Source: JBMNSK01 sp050945155 (GTDB lineage Bacteria; Actinomycetota; Coriobacteriia; Coriobacteriales; Eggerthellaceae). Taken from it: a stretch of DNA of 58,639 bases. This document shows, piece by piece, positions 26,716 to 34,388 of the stretch. Location: positions 1 through 58,639 of the forward strand of contig JBMNSK010000005.1 of assembly GCA_050945155.1 (NCBI GenBank). The letters run 5' to 3'. Position 1 is the stretch's first letter. Each line of letters opens with the position of its first letter. The translations under genes were made by a program, and so were the position numbers. The notes under the pieces are model-generated. The model was not told the DNA's origin. It did not search any database and saw only the letters and a program-made list of their open reading frames with translations.

Positions 26716-27657
26716 CTAGAAAAAGACCTGGGAGACCTTGCTATAAAAGTCATGGTCTTCAAGGCGAAGCAAGATAGTTGGAGTACTGGACTTTCTGATA
26801 TAGACATGCTTGACCGGCGCGTCAAAGGAGAGCAGTTCACCATCCAAGAACAGCGTCGCATCTTTCCTGTCGGCGGGATGGGTAAGGTCAAGGTAAACCA
26901 CATCACTTGCAGAGGTAACAATGGCGCGCGAGTGCAGCGTATGCGGAGCAAGCGGCACAATAATAAGACCCGAAAACCCTGGTGCTACCACCGGACCACC
27001 CGCTGAAAGAGCATAACCGGTAGAACCAGTTGCCGTAGAAACTACGATGCCATCGCCGCGCATCGTCGCTATCTGAGAATTCGCAATATTGAGCGAAAGC
27101 TCGACCACACGGCCGTTCGCACCACGCTGAACAGAGATTTCATTGAGCGCAAAGAAACGTCGAGACGACCCGTCCTCACTTGGCAAGGCGACTGCCTGAG
27201 GGTCTTCTCCAAAACCTTGGTAGTCGTATCCGCCAGCAGGTTCCTTGTCCTGGTATACGTCAGACTCCCCTTCGCAAACGACGTCTACCAGGATATTGGT
27301 TCTCGTATCTTGGACAACATCACCGGCAAGCGCCGCCGCAACTTGCGTAATTAATGGGCTTTCATCTTCGTTGGCTAAAAAGCCAAGATGACCGTAATTC
27401 AAACCGAGAATAGGTATCCCCGAGGTGCTGATATAGCGCGCAGTGCAAAGAAGCGTCCCGTCGCCTCCGAGCGTAATAGCCAAATCATAGTCAGGATGAA
27501 TAATCATCCCCGACTTCTCGCCCGTAAACGGGCCCTCGAGGTCGATGGTATTCATAATGACATAATCTATATTCTGCGATTCGAAGTATGCAGCTATGAG
27601 CAGAGAGGCCTGCAGAGCCTCGTCGTTGAATTTGTTGCGCACAATCAAAACGCGCAT
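26716..27657 (-). CDS. nadK: NAD kinase NadK
   Basis: NadK phosphorylates NAD to NADP. I use the ATG at 27657 (MRVLIVRNK, 313 residues), with AAGGG eight bases upstream; the longer open frame has no support. It shows the catalytic GGDGTLL (64-70), NYGHLGFLAN, ALNEISVQRG and GDGIVVSTATGSTGYALSAGGP motifs. Between the strand ending LVDVVCEG (about 130) and the FFALNE segment (about 168) is an insertion of roughly 35-40 residues, rich in Asp, Gly and Tyr, absent from most bacterial NadK. The stop is four bases before xerD. Confidence 0.94.
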   Translation of the reverse strand: MRVLIVRNKFNDEALQASLLIAAYFESQNIDYVIMNTIDLEGPFTGEKSGMIIHPDYDLAITLGGDGTLLCTARYISTSGIPILGLNYGHLGFLANEDESPLITQVAAALAGDVVQDTRTNILVDVVCEGESDVYQDKEPAGGYDYQGFGEDPQAVALPSEDGSSRRFFALNEISVQRGANGRVVELSLNIANSQIATMRGDGIVVSTATGSTGYALSAGGPVVAPGFSGLIIVPLAPHTLHSRAIVTSASDVVYLDLTHPADRKDATLFLDGELLSFDAPVKHVYIRKSSTPTILLRLEDHDFYSKVSQVFF

Positions 27658-27916
27658 ATGACAATCCCTTCGCCATGCTTTCAAAGCGAGTTTACCTTCC
27701 GCTATTTTATACGTCTTGAGCGAAGACATATGCTGTTATTGCAAAAGAAATATCTTTTCCGGTCTTTAGGTGAATTTCTGCCAAGAACCTCTGTCCTGGC
27801 TCATGATATGCAAGTCAGGACTTAGCAGCCCAGACGTGCTCGATGCGAAAGTGCGCGCCGCAGTGCAAACGGCGGTATACAATCGCTTCGCTGCACCGTA
27901 GAGGATAAGGGAGTAT

Positions 27917-29527
27917 ATGAGCGAAGTCGCTTCCGAAACAAGCGAAAACAAGCCATCTGTTGCACGATCAACCGCCCTCATGTCAACGGCCACGATGATA
28001 TCCCGCGTAACGGGTCTGGTCCGTAACTGGGCTATGGCTTTCGCCCTTGGTAATACCTTCCTCACATCAGCCTACCAAGTAGCCAACAACATGCCCAACC
28101 TCATTTATGAGATTGTGGCAGGCGGCATGATTGGCGCAGCGTTTCTGCCCGTCTACCTTCTGCAAAAAGAGAAACTTGGGAAAGAAGGCGGCGATAGATT
28201 CGGCACGAACATCCTCAATATTATGATTCTTATCCTGGGTGTACTTTCGGTCTTTGCCGCTATTTATGCCCCGCAGGTTATAGCAACTCAAACGTTTACC
28301 GTTGGAAGCGAAGCAGACGTTACTACCTATGCCGTCTCCTTCTTTAGAATTTTCGCCTTCCAGATTCTTTTCTACGGCATCGGCGGCATTTTCACTGGCA
28401 TGCTTAATGCAAACCGCATCTATTTTTTGCCCGCCCTTGCGCCGGCTTTTAACAATATCGTAGTCATAGCTGCGTTCTTCGCTTATATTCCGCTCTCTTC
28501 GACAAACCCCGACTTGGCGATTTTCATCCTCGGCTTAGGAACCACCATCGGCGTGGCTGTTCAATTCTTAGTACAGATACCAACTCTCATAAAAAATGGC
28601 TACCGCTACCACTTCTTTATTGACTGGCACGACCCAGCACTCATCGAGTGCCTCAAAATTGCGGTCCCTACCTTGGTCTACATCATTGGGACCATGGTTG
28701 CCTTTACGTTTCGCAACGCATTTTCGCTGCAGGCGGGAGATAACGGACCCTCGACGCTCATGTATGCCTGGACCTGGTTCCAGCTCCCCTACGGCGTTAT
28801 TGCCGTTTCGCTTTCGCGTGCACTCTTTACCGAGATGAGTGAGTCAGTAGCTAAAGATGATATGCAGGGGTTGCGTGGCCTTGTACATCGAGGAATCGTA
28901 GACACTGTTTTACTCATCGTTCCACTCGCAACACTTATGGGCGCCCTGGCAGTACCTATCATGCAGCTTTTCGAAGCTGGCGCGTTTAGCTCAGATGACG
29001 TAACCTATGTTGCCTCGATTTTGGCCTTGTGGGTTGTGGCGCTTCCCTTTTATTCCGTGCACATGTTCATGCACAACGTGTTTTCGAGTTTAAGACGCCT
29101 CATTGTTTTTGTGGCGGTCAGCTGCGGCATGGTCGTTGTACAATGCTCGCTTTATGCATTCCTCTGTCGGCCAGAGATACTAAGTCTTGCGGGCGTTCCT
29201 ATTGCTGATCTTATTTATTACAGCGGATGTATGACTATTATGCTCGCCGTGCTCTATCGCTATATCGGGTCCTTTAATGTGAAGCGAATCCTCTGGGTCA
29301 CTCTCCGCGTTGTCTGCGCAAGCGCTATCGGACTTGCCGTTGAAATCTTCCTCTCCCAGGTAATCCCCTGGCAGCCAGGCATGCTCGGCGGTTTCATTCG
29401 CCTCATTGTCTGTGGTTGTATTGGCCTGGTGGTCATCTTTGGATTCTGCAGAATCTTTAAGATCCCCGAAATGTCTGCTGTCACTTCGCTCTTAAAGCGG
29501 TTTATGCACCGCAAAAGCGCTTCATAA
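27917..29527 (+). CDS. murJ: Lipid II flippase MurJ
   Basis: MurJ moves lipid II across the cytoplasmic membrane. It is a MOP-superfamily protein of 536 residues with about 14 predicted membrane helices. The family N terminus is clear: a region near TMISRVTGLVRNWAMAFALG, then ANNMPNLIYEIVAGGMIGAA. The C-terminal helices end with a basic tail. It is divergent from nadK, with 259 bases between them, and reads toward the ribosomal genes. AGGGAG lies just before the ATG. A plus-strand TACAAT at 27878-27883 may be its -10, but a -35 is lacking. Confidence 0.94.
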   Translation: MSEVASETSENKPSVARSTALMSTATMISRVTGLVRNWAMAFALGNTFLTSAYQVANNMPNLIYEIVAGGMIGAAFLPVYLLQKEKLGKEGGDRFGTNILNIMILILGVLSVFAAIYAPQVIATQTFTVGSEADVTTYAVSFFRIFAFQILFYGIGGIFTGMLNANRIYFLPALAPAFNNIVVIAAFFAYIPLSSTNPDLAIFILGLGTTIGVAVQFLVQIPTLIKNGYRYHFFIDWHDPALIECLKIAVPTLVYIIGTMVAFTFRNAFSLQAGDNGPSTLMYAWTWFQLPYGVIAVSLSRALFTEMSESVAKDDMQGLRGLVHRGIVDTVLLIVPLATLMGALAVPIMQLFEAGAFSSDDVTYVASILALWVVALPFYSVHMFMHNVFSSLRRLIVFVAVSCGMVVVQCSLYAFLCRPEILSLAGVPIADLIYYSGCMTIMLAVLYRYIGSFNVKRILWVTLRVVCASAIGLAVEIFLSQVIPWQPGMLGGFIRLIVCGCIGLVVIFGFCRIFKIPEMSAVTSLLKRFMHRKSAS

Positions 29528-29570
29528 ACTTTCACGTCTGCACATATATCTGCACACGCACGCCTTACCA

Positions 29571-29605
29571 ATAAAAAAAGGAGGAGATTTTTCAATCCCC
29601 TCCTT
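29571..29605 (-). terminator. Intrinsic terminator after rplA
   Basis: Read on the minus strand, a 12-bp stem (AAGGAGGGGATT with AATCTCCTCCTT, one G-U) closes a GAAA tetraloop and is followed by seven T. It ends the rpmG-secE-nusG-rplK-rplA transcript. On the plus strand the stem lacks a good T tract, but it may also limit read-through from murJ. Confidence 0.93.
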
Positions 29606-29641
29606 AGTTATAACCTCGTGTAAGGCTTGTTTATACCAGCT

Positions 29642-30364
29642 CTACGCTTGCTCAGTTGCCGTGTCTTCCAGGTAGTTACGATTTACTGAAGAATCTACCG
29701 GAATACCCGGAGTCATGGTTGCAGAAAGCGTAATGGACTTTACGTACTTGCCCTTTGCAGAAGCAGGCTTCATACGAAGAATCTCGTCGTAGACAACGCC
29801 GTAGTTTTCTGCGAGCTGCTCTGGAGTGAAGCTTACCTTGCCGATGATGACATGAGCAATACCATAACGGTCAGCACGGTATTCAACGCGGCCACCCTTG
29901 AGTTCTTTAATGGCCTTTGCAACATCATTGGTCACCGTACCAAGCTTTGGGTTCGGCATAAGACCACGCGGGCCTAAAACCTTACCCAAGCGGCCAACTT
30001 TACCCATCTGGTCAGGGGTTGCAACTGCTGCATCAAAGTCGATGGTGCCGCCCTGAATGTCAGCAACTAAATCATCAGAGCCAACGATGTCAGCACCTGC
30101 CTCTTCAGCGGCATGGGCAGCTTCGCCCTCGGCGAAAACAGCAACGCGAACCTGTTTACCAGAACCATTCGGCAGGCTTACCGTACCACGCAGCTGTTGG
30201 TCAGCTTGACGCGTATCAATGCCTAAGCGAAAGTCCACCGTAACCGTTTCATCGAACTTTGCCGTAGAAACTTCCTTGATGAGTTTGCATGCTGCCAAAG
30301 GAGCATAAGCTTCCTCGGTAATCTTTTCTTGGGCAGCTGCGTAATTCTTAGTCTTCTTTGTCAT
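29642..30364 (-). CDS. rplA: 50S ribosomal protein L1
   Basis: L1 forms the mobile stalk at the tRNA E site and in many bacteria autoregulates the L11-L1 operon. The 240-residue sequence is typical, with the FVETVDFRLGID-like TVTVDFRLGID strand, VRVAVFAEG, and the conserved GPRGLMPNPKLGTVT. It follows rplK after 75 bases and is directly followed by the terminator. rplJ and rplL are not adjacent. Confidence 0.98.
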   Translation of the reverse strand: MTKKTKNYAAAQEKITEEAYAPLAACKLIKEVSTAKFDETVTVDFRLGIDTRQADQQLRGTVSLPNGSGKQVRVAVFAEGEAAHAAEEAGADIVGSDDLVADIQGGTIDFDAAVATPDQMGKVGRLGKVLGPRGLMPNPKLGTVTNDVAKAIKELKGGRVEYRADRYGIAHVIIGKVSFTPEQLAENYGVVYDEILRMKPASAKGKYVKSITLSATMTPGIPVDSSVNRNYLEDTATEQA

Positions 30365-30439
30365 CTTTCATCCTTTCGTGGTTCGTAACGAATGCAAGCA
30401 TTCTTCCACTTATCTGTTCACACCAATGGTGTTAAACCC

Positions 30440-30961
30440 TTATTTTGCTGCTGGTTCTGAACTTTCCTCAGCTGAACGACCAGCAAGCATATCGGCAAGC
30501 TTCTTGGAAGGAACGTACTTCTTTTTCATTTCTCTTCCCTCAATGCGAACGCCCATGCTACGAGCGGTGCCTGCGATAATTTCCATTGCTGCCTCGATGG
30601 TGTTTGCGTTCAAGTCCGGCATTTTAATCTCGGCAATCTCACGCAACTGATTAAGAGACAGGGTACCAACAGCCTTAAGCTGTGGGATTCCGGAACCGCT
30701 ATCAATACCAAGCTTTTCCTTAATCAAAACCGCTGCAGGAGGGGTCTTGCATACAAAGGTAAAGGACTTATCCTCATAAACCGTAATTTCAACAGGGATA
30801 ATGGTGCCAGACTGCTCCTTGGTCTGAGCATTGAATGCCTGGCAGAACTGCATAATATTGACACCCTGGGCACCCAGAGCAGGACCTACAGGAGGTGCAG
30901 GATCTGCTGCGCCAGCAGGAATTTGCAGCTTAATGAAGCCAGCAACTTTCTTTTCAGCCAT
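30440..30961 (-). CDS. rplK: 50S ribosomal protein L11 with C-terminal extension
   Basis: L11 binds 23S rRNA at the GTPase centre. The N-terminal domain has PAPPVGPALGAQGVNIMQFC, and the RNA-binding C-terminal domain ends in the conserved EIIAGTARSMGV. About 30 residues follow the normal end (a basic KKKYVPSKK patch, then a Ser/Glu-rich tail), giving 173 residues against a usual 141-144. There is no sign of frameshift, so the extension seems real. Confidence 0.98.
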   Translation of the reverse strand: MAEKKVAGFIKLQIPAGAADPAPPVGPALGAQGVNIMQFCQAFNAQTKEQSGTIIPVEITVYEDKSFTFVCKTPPAAVLIKEKLGIDSGSGIPQLKAVGTLSLNQLREIAEIKMPDLNANTIEAAMEIIAGTARSMGVRIEGREMKKKYVPSKKLADMLAGRSAEESSEPAAK

Positions 30962-31055
30962 GTGACTTTCCTTTCAAACTCATCACATACTCATGTATCT
31001 AAACGTCATAAGGCGCGAGAAGCCCCGGTCCACGCGGGCACGCCGACGTTTAATG

Positions 31056-31592
31056 CTAAATCTTTGCAACCTGGTCAAATGAGAGCTCAACGGGTGTCTC
31101 ACGGCCAAAGATAGAAACCATAACCTTGACCTTACCCGCCTCAGGCATAACCTCAGAAACAATACCATCGAAGTCTGCCAAAGGTCCTGAAACAACCTTG
31201 ACCGACTGGCCAACTTCAATACTCGTGGAGGTCTTCTTTGCAACTCCCGGTTGAGGTTTGCCCATGCCCATGATTTTGTTATATTCCGCACGAGTTAAAG
31301 GAGCAGGGTTGCCTTGGCTTCCTACAAAACCCGTAACGCCCGGCGTATTACGCACAGCTGCCCAACTCTTGTCGTCAAGCTCCATGCGAACCAATACATA
31401 ACCGGGGAAAATTTTCTTTTCACTCTCGACACGACGGCCACCCTCTTTAATCTCAGTAACCATCTCTGTCGGGATTTCTATATCGAACACATTGTTTTCA
31501 AGACCCATGGTCTCAATACGAGACTCAAGGTTTTTCTTAACCTTGTTTTCATAGCCTGAATACGTGTGCAGTACATACCATTTTTTTGACAT
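31056..31592 (-). CDS. nusG: Transcription termination/antitermination factor NusG
   Basis: NusG binds RNA polymerase and influences pausing, Rho termination and coupling to translation. The 178-residue protein has the NGN domain (WYVLHTYSGYENKVKKNLE to FPGYVLVRMELDD, then VRNTPGVTGFVG) and a C-terminal KOW domain (VGQSVKVVSGPLADFDGIV). Spacing to secE is three bases, so the two are co-translated. Confidence 0.98.
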   Translation of the reverse strand: MSKKWYVLHTYSGYENKVKKNLESRIETMGLENNVFDIEIPTEMVTEIKEGGRRVESEKKIFPGYVLVRMELDDKSWAAVRNTPGVTGFVGSQGNPAPLTRAEYNKIMGMGKPQPGVAKKTSTSIEVGQSVKVVSGPLADFDGIVSEVMPEAGKVKVMVSIFGRETPVELSFDQVAKI

Positions 31593-31595
31593 ATG

Positions 31596-32075
31596 TTATG
31601 CCCCCAAACCGGTAACAGCTACCAGTAGTGGTGTGATAATCAGGTTATCCAAGACAGCAACATAGATTCCAAAGAAGAGCAACGCGACAACGACAACGCC
31701 AGTCCAGCGAATAACTTCCTGACGAGTCGGCCAGGTTACGCGCTTCATTTCGGCACGAACCTCACGGATAAAGTTGGCACGACGCTGGAACCAATTCGGT
31801 TTCTTATTAACCGGCTTGGCCATCTTTTTATCTTCGCGGCGAGGAGTCTCCTTCGAACTTTTCGCAGTCTTAGCCGAAGAGCTCTGAGCATCTTCTTCGC
31901 CTTGCTTAGAAGAGCGCTTCAACAGGTGATGCTTCTTCTCTTCAGCAGGTTTTTCCTCAGCAACCTGCGTCGCAGCAGCCTGTTCTTGCTGCTCTTCAAG
32001 TTCGCGTGCACGCTCTTTACGTGCCTTGCGGGCAGCAGATGCCTTTGCTCGTTGTGTCTTGGACTTCTTTGCCAT
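31596..32075 (-). CDS. secE: SecE with long charged N-terminal extension
   Basis: SecE is the small essential subunit of the SecYEG protein channel. The last 65 residues are a canonical SecE: FIREVRAEMKRVTWPTR amphipathic segment, then one membrane helix (about 130-150). Before it lie about 90 residues of Lys/Arg/Glu/Ala-rich, probably disordered or helical, cytoplasmic sequence. Many actinobacterial SecE proteins are extended this way, but the composition here is extreme. Position between tRNA-Trp and nusG agrees. Confidence 0.94.
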   Translation of the reverse strand: MAKKSKTQRAKASAARKARKERARELEEQQEQAAATQVAEEKPAEEKKHHLLKRSSKQGEEDAQSSSAKTAKSSKETPRREDKKMAKPVNKKPNWFQRRANFIREVRAEMKRVTWPTRQEVIRWTGVVVVALLFFGIYVAVLDNLIITPLLVAVTGLGA

Positions 32076-32190
32076 GTAATTCCTTTTAGCTACAGACGAA
32101 TATTTCTACTTGTTATAAACGTCAAACAAGCAGCCTGTCGTCAAGCTGCTTATAACAGCAACCTGAACACAAGCTGCTCGAAAAACAAGC

Positions 32191-32267
32191 TGGCAGGCCA
32201 GGAAGGACTCGAACCCTCAACTTGCGGTTTTGGAGACCGCCGCTCTACCAATTGGAGCTACTGGCCT
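32191..32267 (-). tRNA. trpT: tRNA-Trp (anticodon CCA)
   Basis: The cloverleaf is complete on the minus strand. The acceptor stem pairs AGGCCAG with CTGGCCT, the D arm is AGCTCCAATTGGTAGAGC, the anticodon loop CTCCAAA gives CCA, and the T arm has GGTTCGAGTC. The discriminator G and the 3' CCA are encoded (32191-32193). The tRNA-Trp to secE linkage is characteristic of actinobacteria. Confidence 0.97.
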
Positions 32268-32286
32268 ATGCTCATTCCATCAAAGA

Positions 32287-32436
32287 CTAACGCGTCTCGC
32301 GATGCAGGGTGTGGTGACCACACCACTTGCAGTATTTCTTCATCTCGATACGGTCAGGGTTATTCTGCTTGTTCTTCTTAGTCGTGTAATTACGTCGCTT
32401 GCATTCAGTGCACGCCAAAGTAACTAACGTACGCAT
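32287..32436 (-). CDS. rpmG: 50S ribosomal protein L33 (zinc type)
   Basis: This 49-residue reading frame begins MRTLVTLACTECKRRNYTT and ends with HHTLHRETR. The two Cys pairs (Cys9/Cys12 and Cys36/Cys39) form a zinc site, so this is the C+ form. GAGGAG lies six bases before the ATG. It is the first gene of the rpmG-trpT-secE-nusG-rplK-rplA unit, as in other actinobacteria. Confidence 0.96.
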   Translation of the reverse strand: MRTLVTLACTECKRRNYTTKKNKQNNPDRIEMKKYCKWCGHHTLHRETR

Positions 32437-32455
32437 CAAATCTCCTCAATATCTC

Positions 32456-32483
32456 ATTATCTGTCAGCTATCGACTTGCACAA
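32456..32483 (-). promoter_or_regulatory. Candidate promoter of rpmG-secE unit
   Basis: TTGTGC and GATAAT are separated by 16 bases on the minus strand, giving a start only about 13 bases before the rpmG ATG. A strong hairpin between here and tuf argues for a separate promoter at this point. Confidence 0.4.
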
Positions 32484-32500
32484 ATGAATTCTACAGAAGA

Positions 32501-32528
32501 TACGGAGCCTGCATGTGCAGGCTCCGTA
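32501..32528 (-). terminator. Hairpin terminator after tuf
   Basis: A perfect 12-bp inverted repeat (TACGGAGCCTGC / GCAGGCTCCGTA, four-base loop) sits about 20 bases beyond the tuf stop. The following minus-strand bases (TCTTCTG) are only modestly T-rich, so termination may be partial and allow some read-through into rpmG. Confidence 0.65.
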
Positions 32529-32549
32529 TACCTAGTTCTAAAAGCGTTG

Positions 32550-33752
32550 TTACTTGATGATCTTGGTAACACGACCAGAGCCAACGGTGCGGCCACCCTC
32601 ACGGATAGCGAAGCGCAGGCCCTCTTCCATAGCGATTGGGTGGATGAGTTCTGCCTTGATGAGAACGTTGTCGCCAGGCATAACCATCTCAGTGCCCTCA
32701 GGAAGATGAGCAACACCGGTAACGTCAGTGGTGCGGAAATAGAACTGAGGACGATAACCATCGAAGAATGGAGTGTGACGGCCACCCTCGTCCTTGGTCA
32801 GTACGTAAACCTGACCCTCGAACTCGGTGTGAGGAGTAACGCTGCCTGGCTTGCAGAGAACCTGGCCACGAACGATGTCCTCACGCTTAATGCCGCGGAG
32901 CAAGCAGCCGATGTTGTCGCCAGCCTGTGCTTCGTCGAGCAGCTTGCGGAACATCTCGATGCCCGTGCATACCGTGTTCGTGGTGTCCTTAATACCAACA
33001 ATCTCCAGCGGGTCGTTGAGGTGAAGCGTACCGCGCTCAACACGGCCGGTTGCTACGGTACCACGACCAGTAATGGTCATAACGTCTTCAACAGCCATAA
33101 GGAATGGCTTGTCAACGTCACGCTCAGGGGTTGGGATGTAGTCATCAACAGCATCCATCAAGTCCCAAATCTTTTCCTGCCACTCTTTGTCGCCCTCAAG
33201 AGCCTTCAGAGCAGAACCACGGATGATTGGAACCTCATCTCCCGGGAACTCATAGGAAGAAAGCAGCTCGCGAACTTCCATCTCAACGAGCTCGATGAGC
33301 TCTTCGTCATCAACCATGTCGCACTTGTTCAGGAAGACAACCATTGCAGGTACGCCTACCTGACGGGCCAACAGGATGTGCTCACGAGTCTGAGCCATAG
33401 GACCGTCGGTTGCAGCGATTACGAGGATTGCACCGTCCATCTGTGCAGCACCGGTAATCATGTTCTTTACGTAGTCAGCGTGACCTGGGCAGTCAACGTG
33501 CGCATAGTGACGCTTGTCAGTTTCATATTCAATGTGAGCAATAGAAATGGTAATACCACGCTCACGCTCTTCAGGAGCCTTGTCAATCATGTCAAATGCA
33601 GTGAAGTCTGCATGTGCACTGCCGTGAGAGCCGTCATTCTCAGAAAGAGTCTTCGAAATTGCAGCCGTCAGGGTAGTTTTGCCGTGGTCAACATGGCCAA
33701 TCGTACCAATATTTACATGTGGCTTGGTACGCTCAAACTTCTCCTTAGCCAT
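32550..33752 (-). CDS. tuf: Elongation factor Tu
   Basis: EF-Tu delivers aminoacyl-tRNA to the ribosome. The 400-residue protein has the G1 loop GHVDHGKT (19-26), the DCPGHADYVKNM G3 region, NKCDMVDDEE for G4, and complete domains II and III. It lies downstream of tRNA-Tyr, tRNA-Thr and tRNA-Met on the same strand, probably in one transcript, reminiscent of the tRNA-tufB operon of E. coli. Strong codon bias opens a 423-codon frame on the opposite strand, which is not a gene. Confidence 0.99.
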   Translation of the reverse strand: MAKEKFERTKPHVNIGTIGHVDHGKTTLTAAISKTLSENDGSHGSAHADFTAFDMIDKAPEERERGITISIAHIEYETDKRHYAHVDCPGHADYVKNMITGAAQMDGAILVIAATDGPMAQTREHILLARQVGVPAMVVFLNKCDMVDDEELIELVEMEVRELLSSYEFPGDEVPIIRGSALKALEGDKEWQEKIWDLMDAVDDYIPTPERDVDKPFLMAVEDVMTITGRGTVATGRVERGTLHLNDPLEIVGIKDTTNTVCTGIEMFRKLLDEAQAGDNIGCLLRGIKREDIVRGQVLCKPGSVTPHTEFEGQVYVLTKDEGGRHTPFFDGYRPQFYFRTTDVTGVAHLPEGTEMVMPGDNVLIKAELIHPIAMEEGLRFAIREGGRTVGSGRVTKIIK

Positions 33753-33834
33753 TGAGTCATCCTCCTTATTTTGATTCGCCTTCGCGAATACATACTAAAC
33801 AATAAAGCGTTGTGAAATAACGCAGAAAATTTCT

Positions 33835-33911
33835 TGGTAGCGGTGACTGGACTTGAACCAGTGACGCCACGGGTATGAGCCGTGTGCTCTAACCAACTGA
33901 GCTACACCGCC
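33835..33911 (-). tRNA. tRNA-Met (elongator, anticodon CAT)
   Basis: Minus-strand cloverleaf: acceptor GGCGGTG with CACCGCT (G1-U72, as also seen in Bacillus elongator tRNA-Met), D arm TAGCTCAGTTGGTTAGAGC, loop CTCATAC with anticodon CAT, T arm GGTTCAAGTCC, encoded CCA. The G1-U72 pair and loop fit elongator tRNA-Met. A lysidine-modified tRNA-Ile2 also has a CAT anticodon gene and cannot be fully excluded. Confidence 0.92.
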
Positions 33912-33917
33912 ATTTCG

Positions 33918-33993
33918 TGGAGCCCGCGACCGGACTTGAACCGGTGACCTCTTCGTTACCAACGAAGTGCTCTACCGACTGAGCTACACGGGC
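33918..33993 (-). tRNA. tRNA-Thr (anticodon GGT)
   Basis: Complete minus-strand cloverleaf: GCCCGTG acceptor with CGCGGGC, loop TTGGTAA with anticodon GGT closed by CTTCG/CGAAG, T arm GGTTCAAGTCC, and encoded CCA. It lies six bases upstream of tRNA-Met and four bases downstream of tRNA-Tyr, so one precursor is likely. Confidence 0.96.
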
Positions 33994-33997
33994 AAGA

Positions 33998-34082
33998 TGG
34001 TGGGCGCGCTAGGATTCGAACCTAGGTAAGCATAGCTAACGGGTTTACAGCCCGTCCCCTTTAACCACTCGGGCACACGCCC
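33998..34082 (-). tRNA. tRNA-Tyr (anticodon GTA)
   Basis: This is a class II tRNA with a long variable arm. The acceptor is GGGCGTG with CGCGCCC, the anticodon loop CTGTAAA (GTA) is closed by ACGGG/CCCGT, and the variable arm is around TAGCTATGCTTA. The T arm is GGTTCGAATCC, with encoded CCA. It is the first gene of the tRNA-tuf transcript. Confidence 0.96.
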
Positions 34083-34161
34083 ATGACTCGCCGAATTCAT
34101 GTGCAATTTTCAAGCTGCCGGCTCACGACTTTTCAGACAATCTGAAAGCATGAGCGCAAGA

Positions 34162-34190
34162 ATAATACGCTAAGTTATAAACCCTGTCAA
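34162..34190 (-). promoter_or_regulatory. Near-consensus promoter of the tRNA-Tyr-Thr-Met-tuf unit
   Basis: TTGACA (34185-34190) and TATTAT (34162-34167) are 17 bases apart on the minus strand, giving a start near 34155 about 73 bases before tRNA-Tyr. This is the strongest promoter match in the window, as expected for stable RNA and EF-Tu. A short inverted repeat (TTTCAGA / TCTGAAA, 34131-34147) lies in the leader. Confidence 0.88.
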
Positions 34191-34388
34191 CAGCCAACAC
34201 GCCCCCGGGTGTATCGCATCCGAAGCGGTAGCGAAAGACAAGAAACTCTCAGTTCAGAGGGCGAATTTCTTGATAAGACCTCATCCCCGAAACAGGGTCC
34301 TTCCCTACTATAGAGGAAAGGCTGCCTTAAAGCACCACAAAAAAGCTATCGGTACAGAAAATCTGCTCTTTTTTAGCGGTCTGCATGG
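34191..34388. other. Gene-free region with several potential RNA hairpins between putP and the tRNA promoter
   Basis: No reading frame is convincing here. Nested inverted repeats occur in a row. CAAGAAA/TTTCTTG (34239-34272) has an inner CTCT/AGAG, GACC/GGTC (34277-34299) encloses CCCCGAAACAGGG, and CCTTCC/GGAAAGG spans 34299-34321. CAGA/TCTG (34355-34365) follows, flanked by an A6 run and a T6 run. The last element may terminate putP on the minus strand, though it is a weak terminator. An 18-base near-repeat of the rplB leader lies at 34198-34215. Confidence 0.4.

Noticed and set aside
32484..33755. 423-codon plus-strand open frame opposite tuf
   Set aside because: It is the antisense of tuf and arises from strong codon bias; no homology-like composition, no ribosome-binding site, and it ends just where tuf begins.
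34355..34374. Strong intrinsic terminator of putP
   Set aside because: The stem is only 4 bp (CAGA/TCTG) and the T run lies on the plus strand, so I kept it only as part of a structured region.
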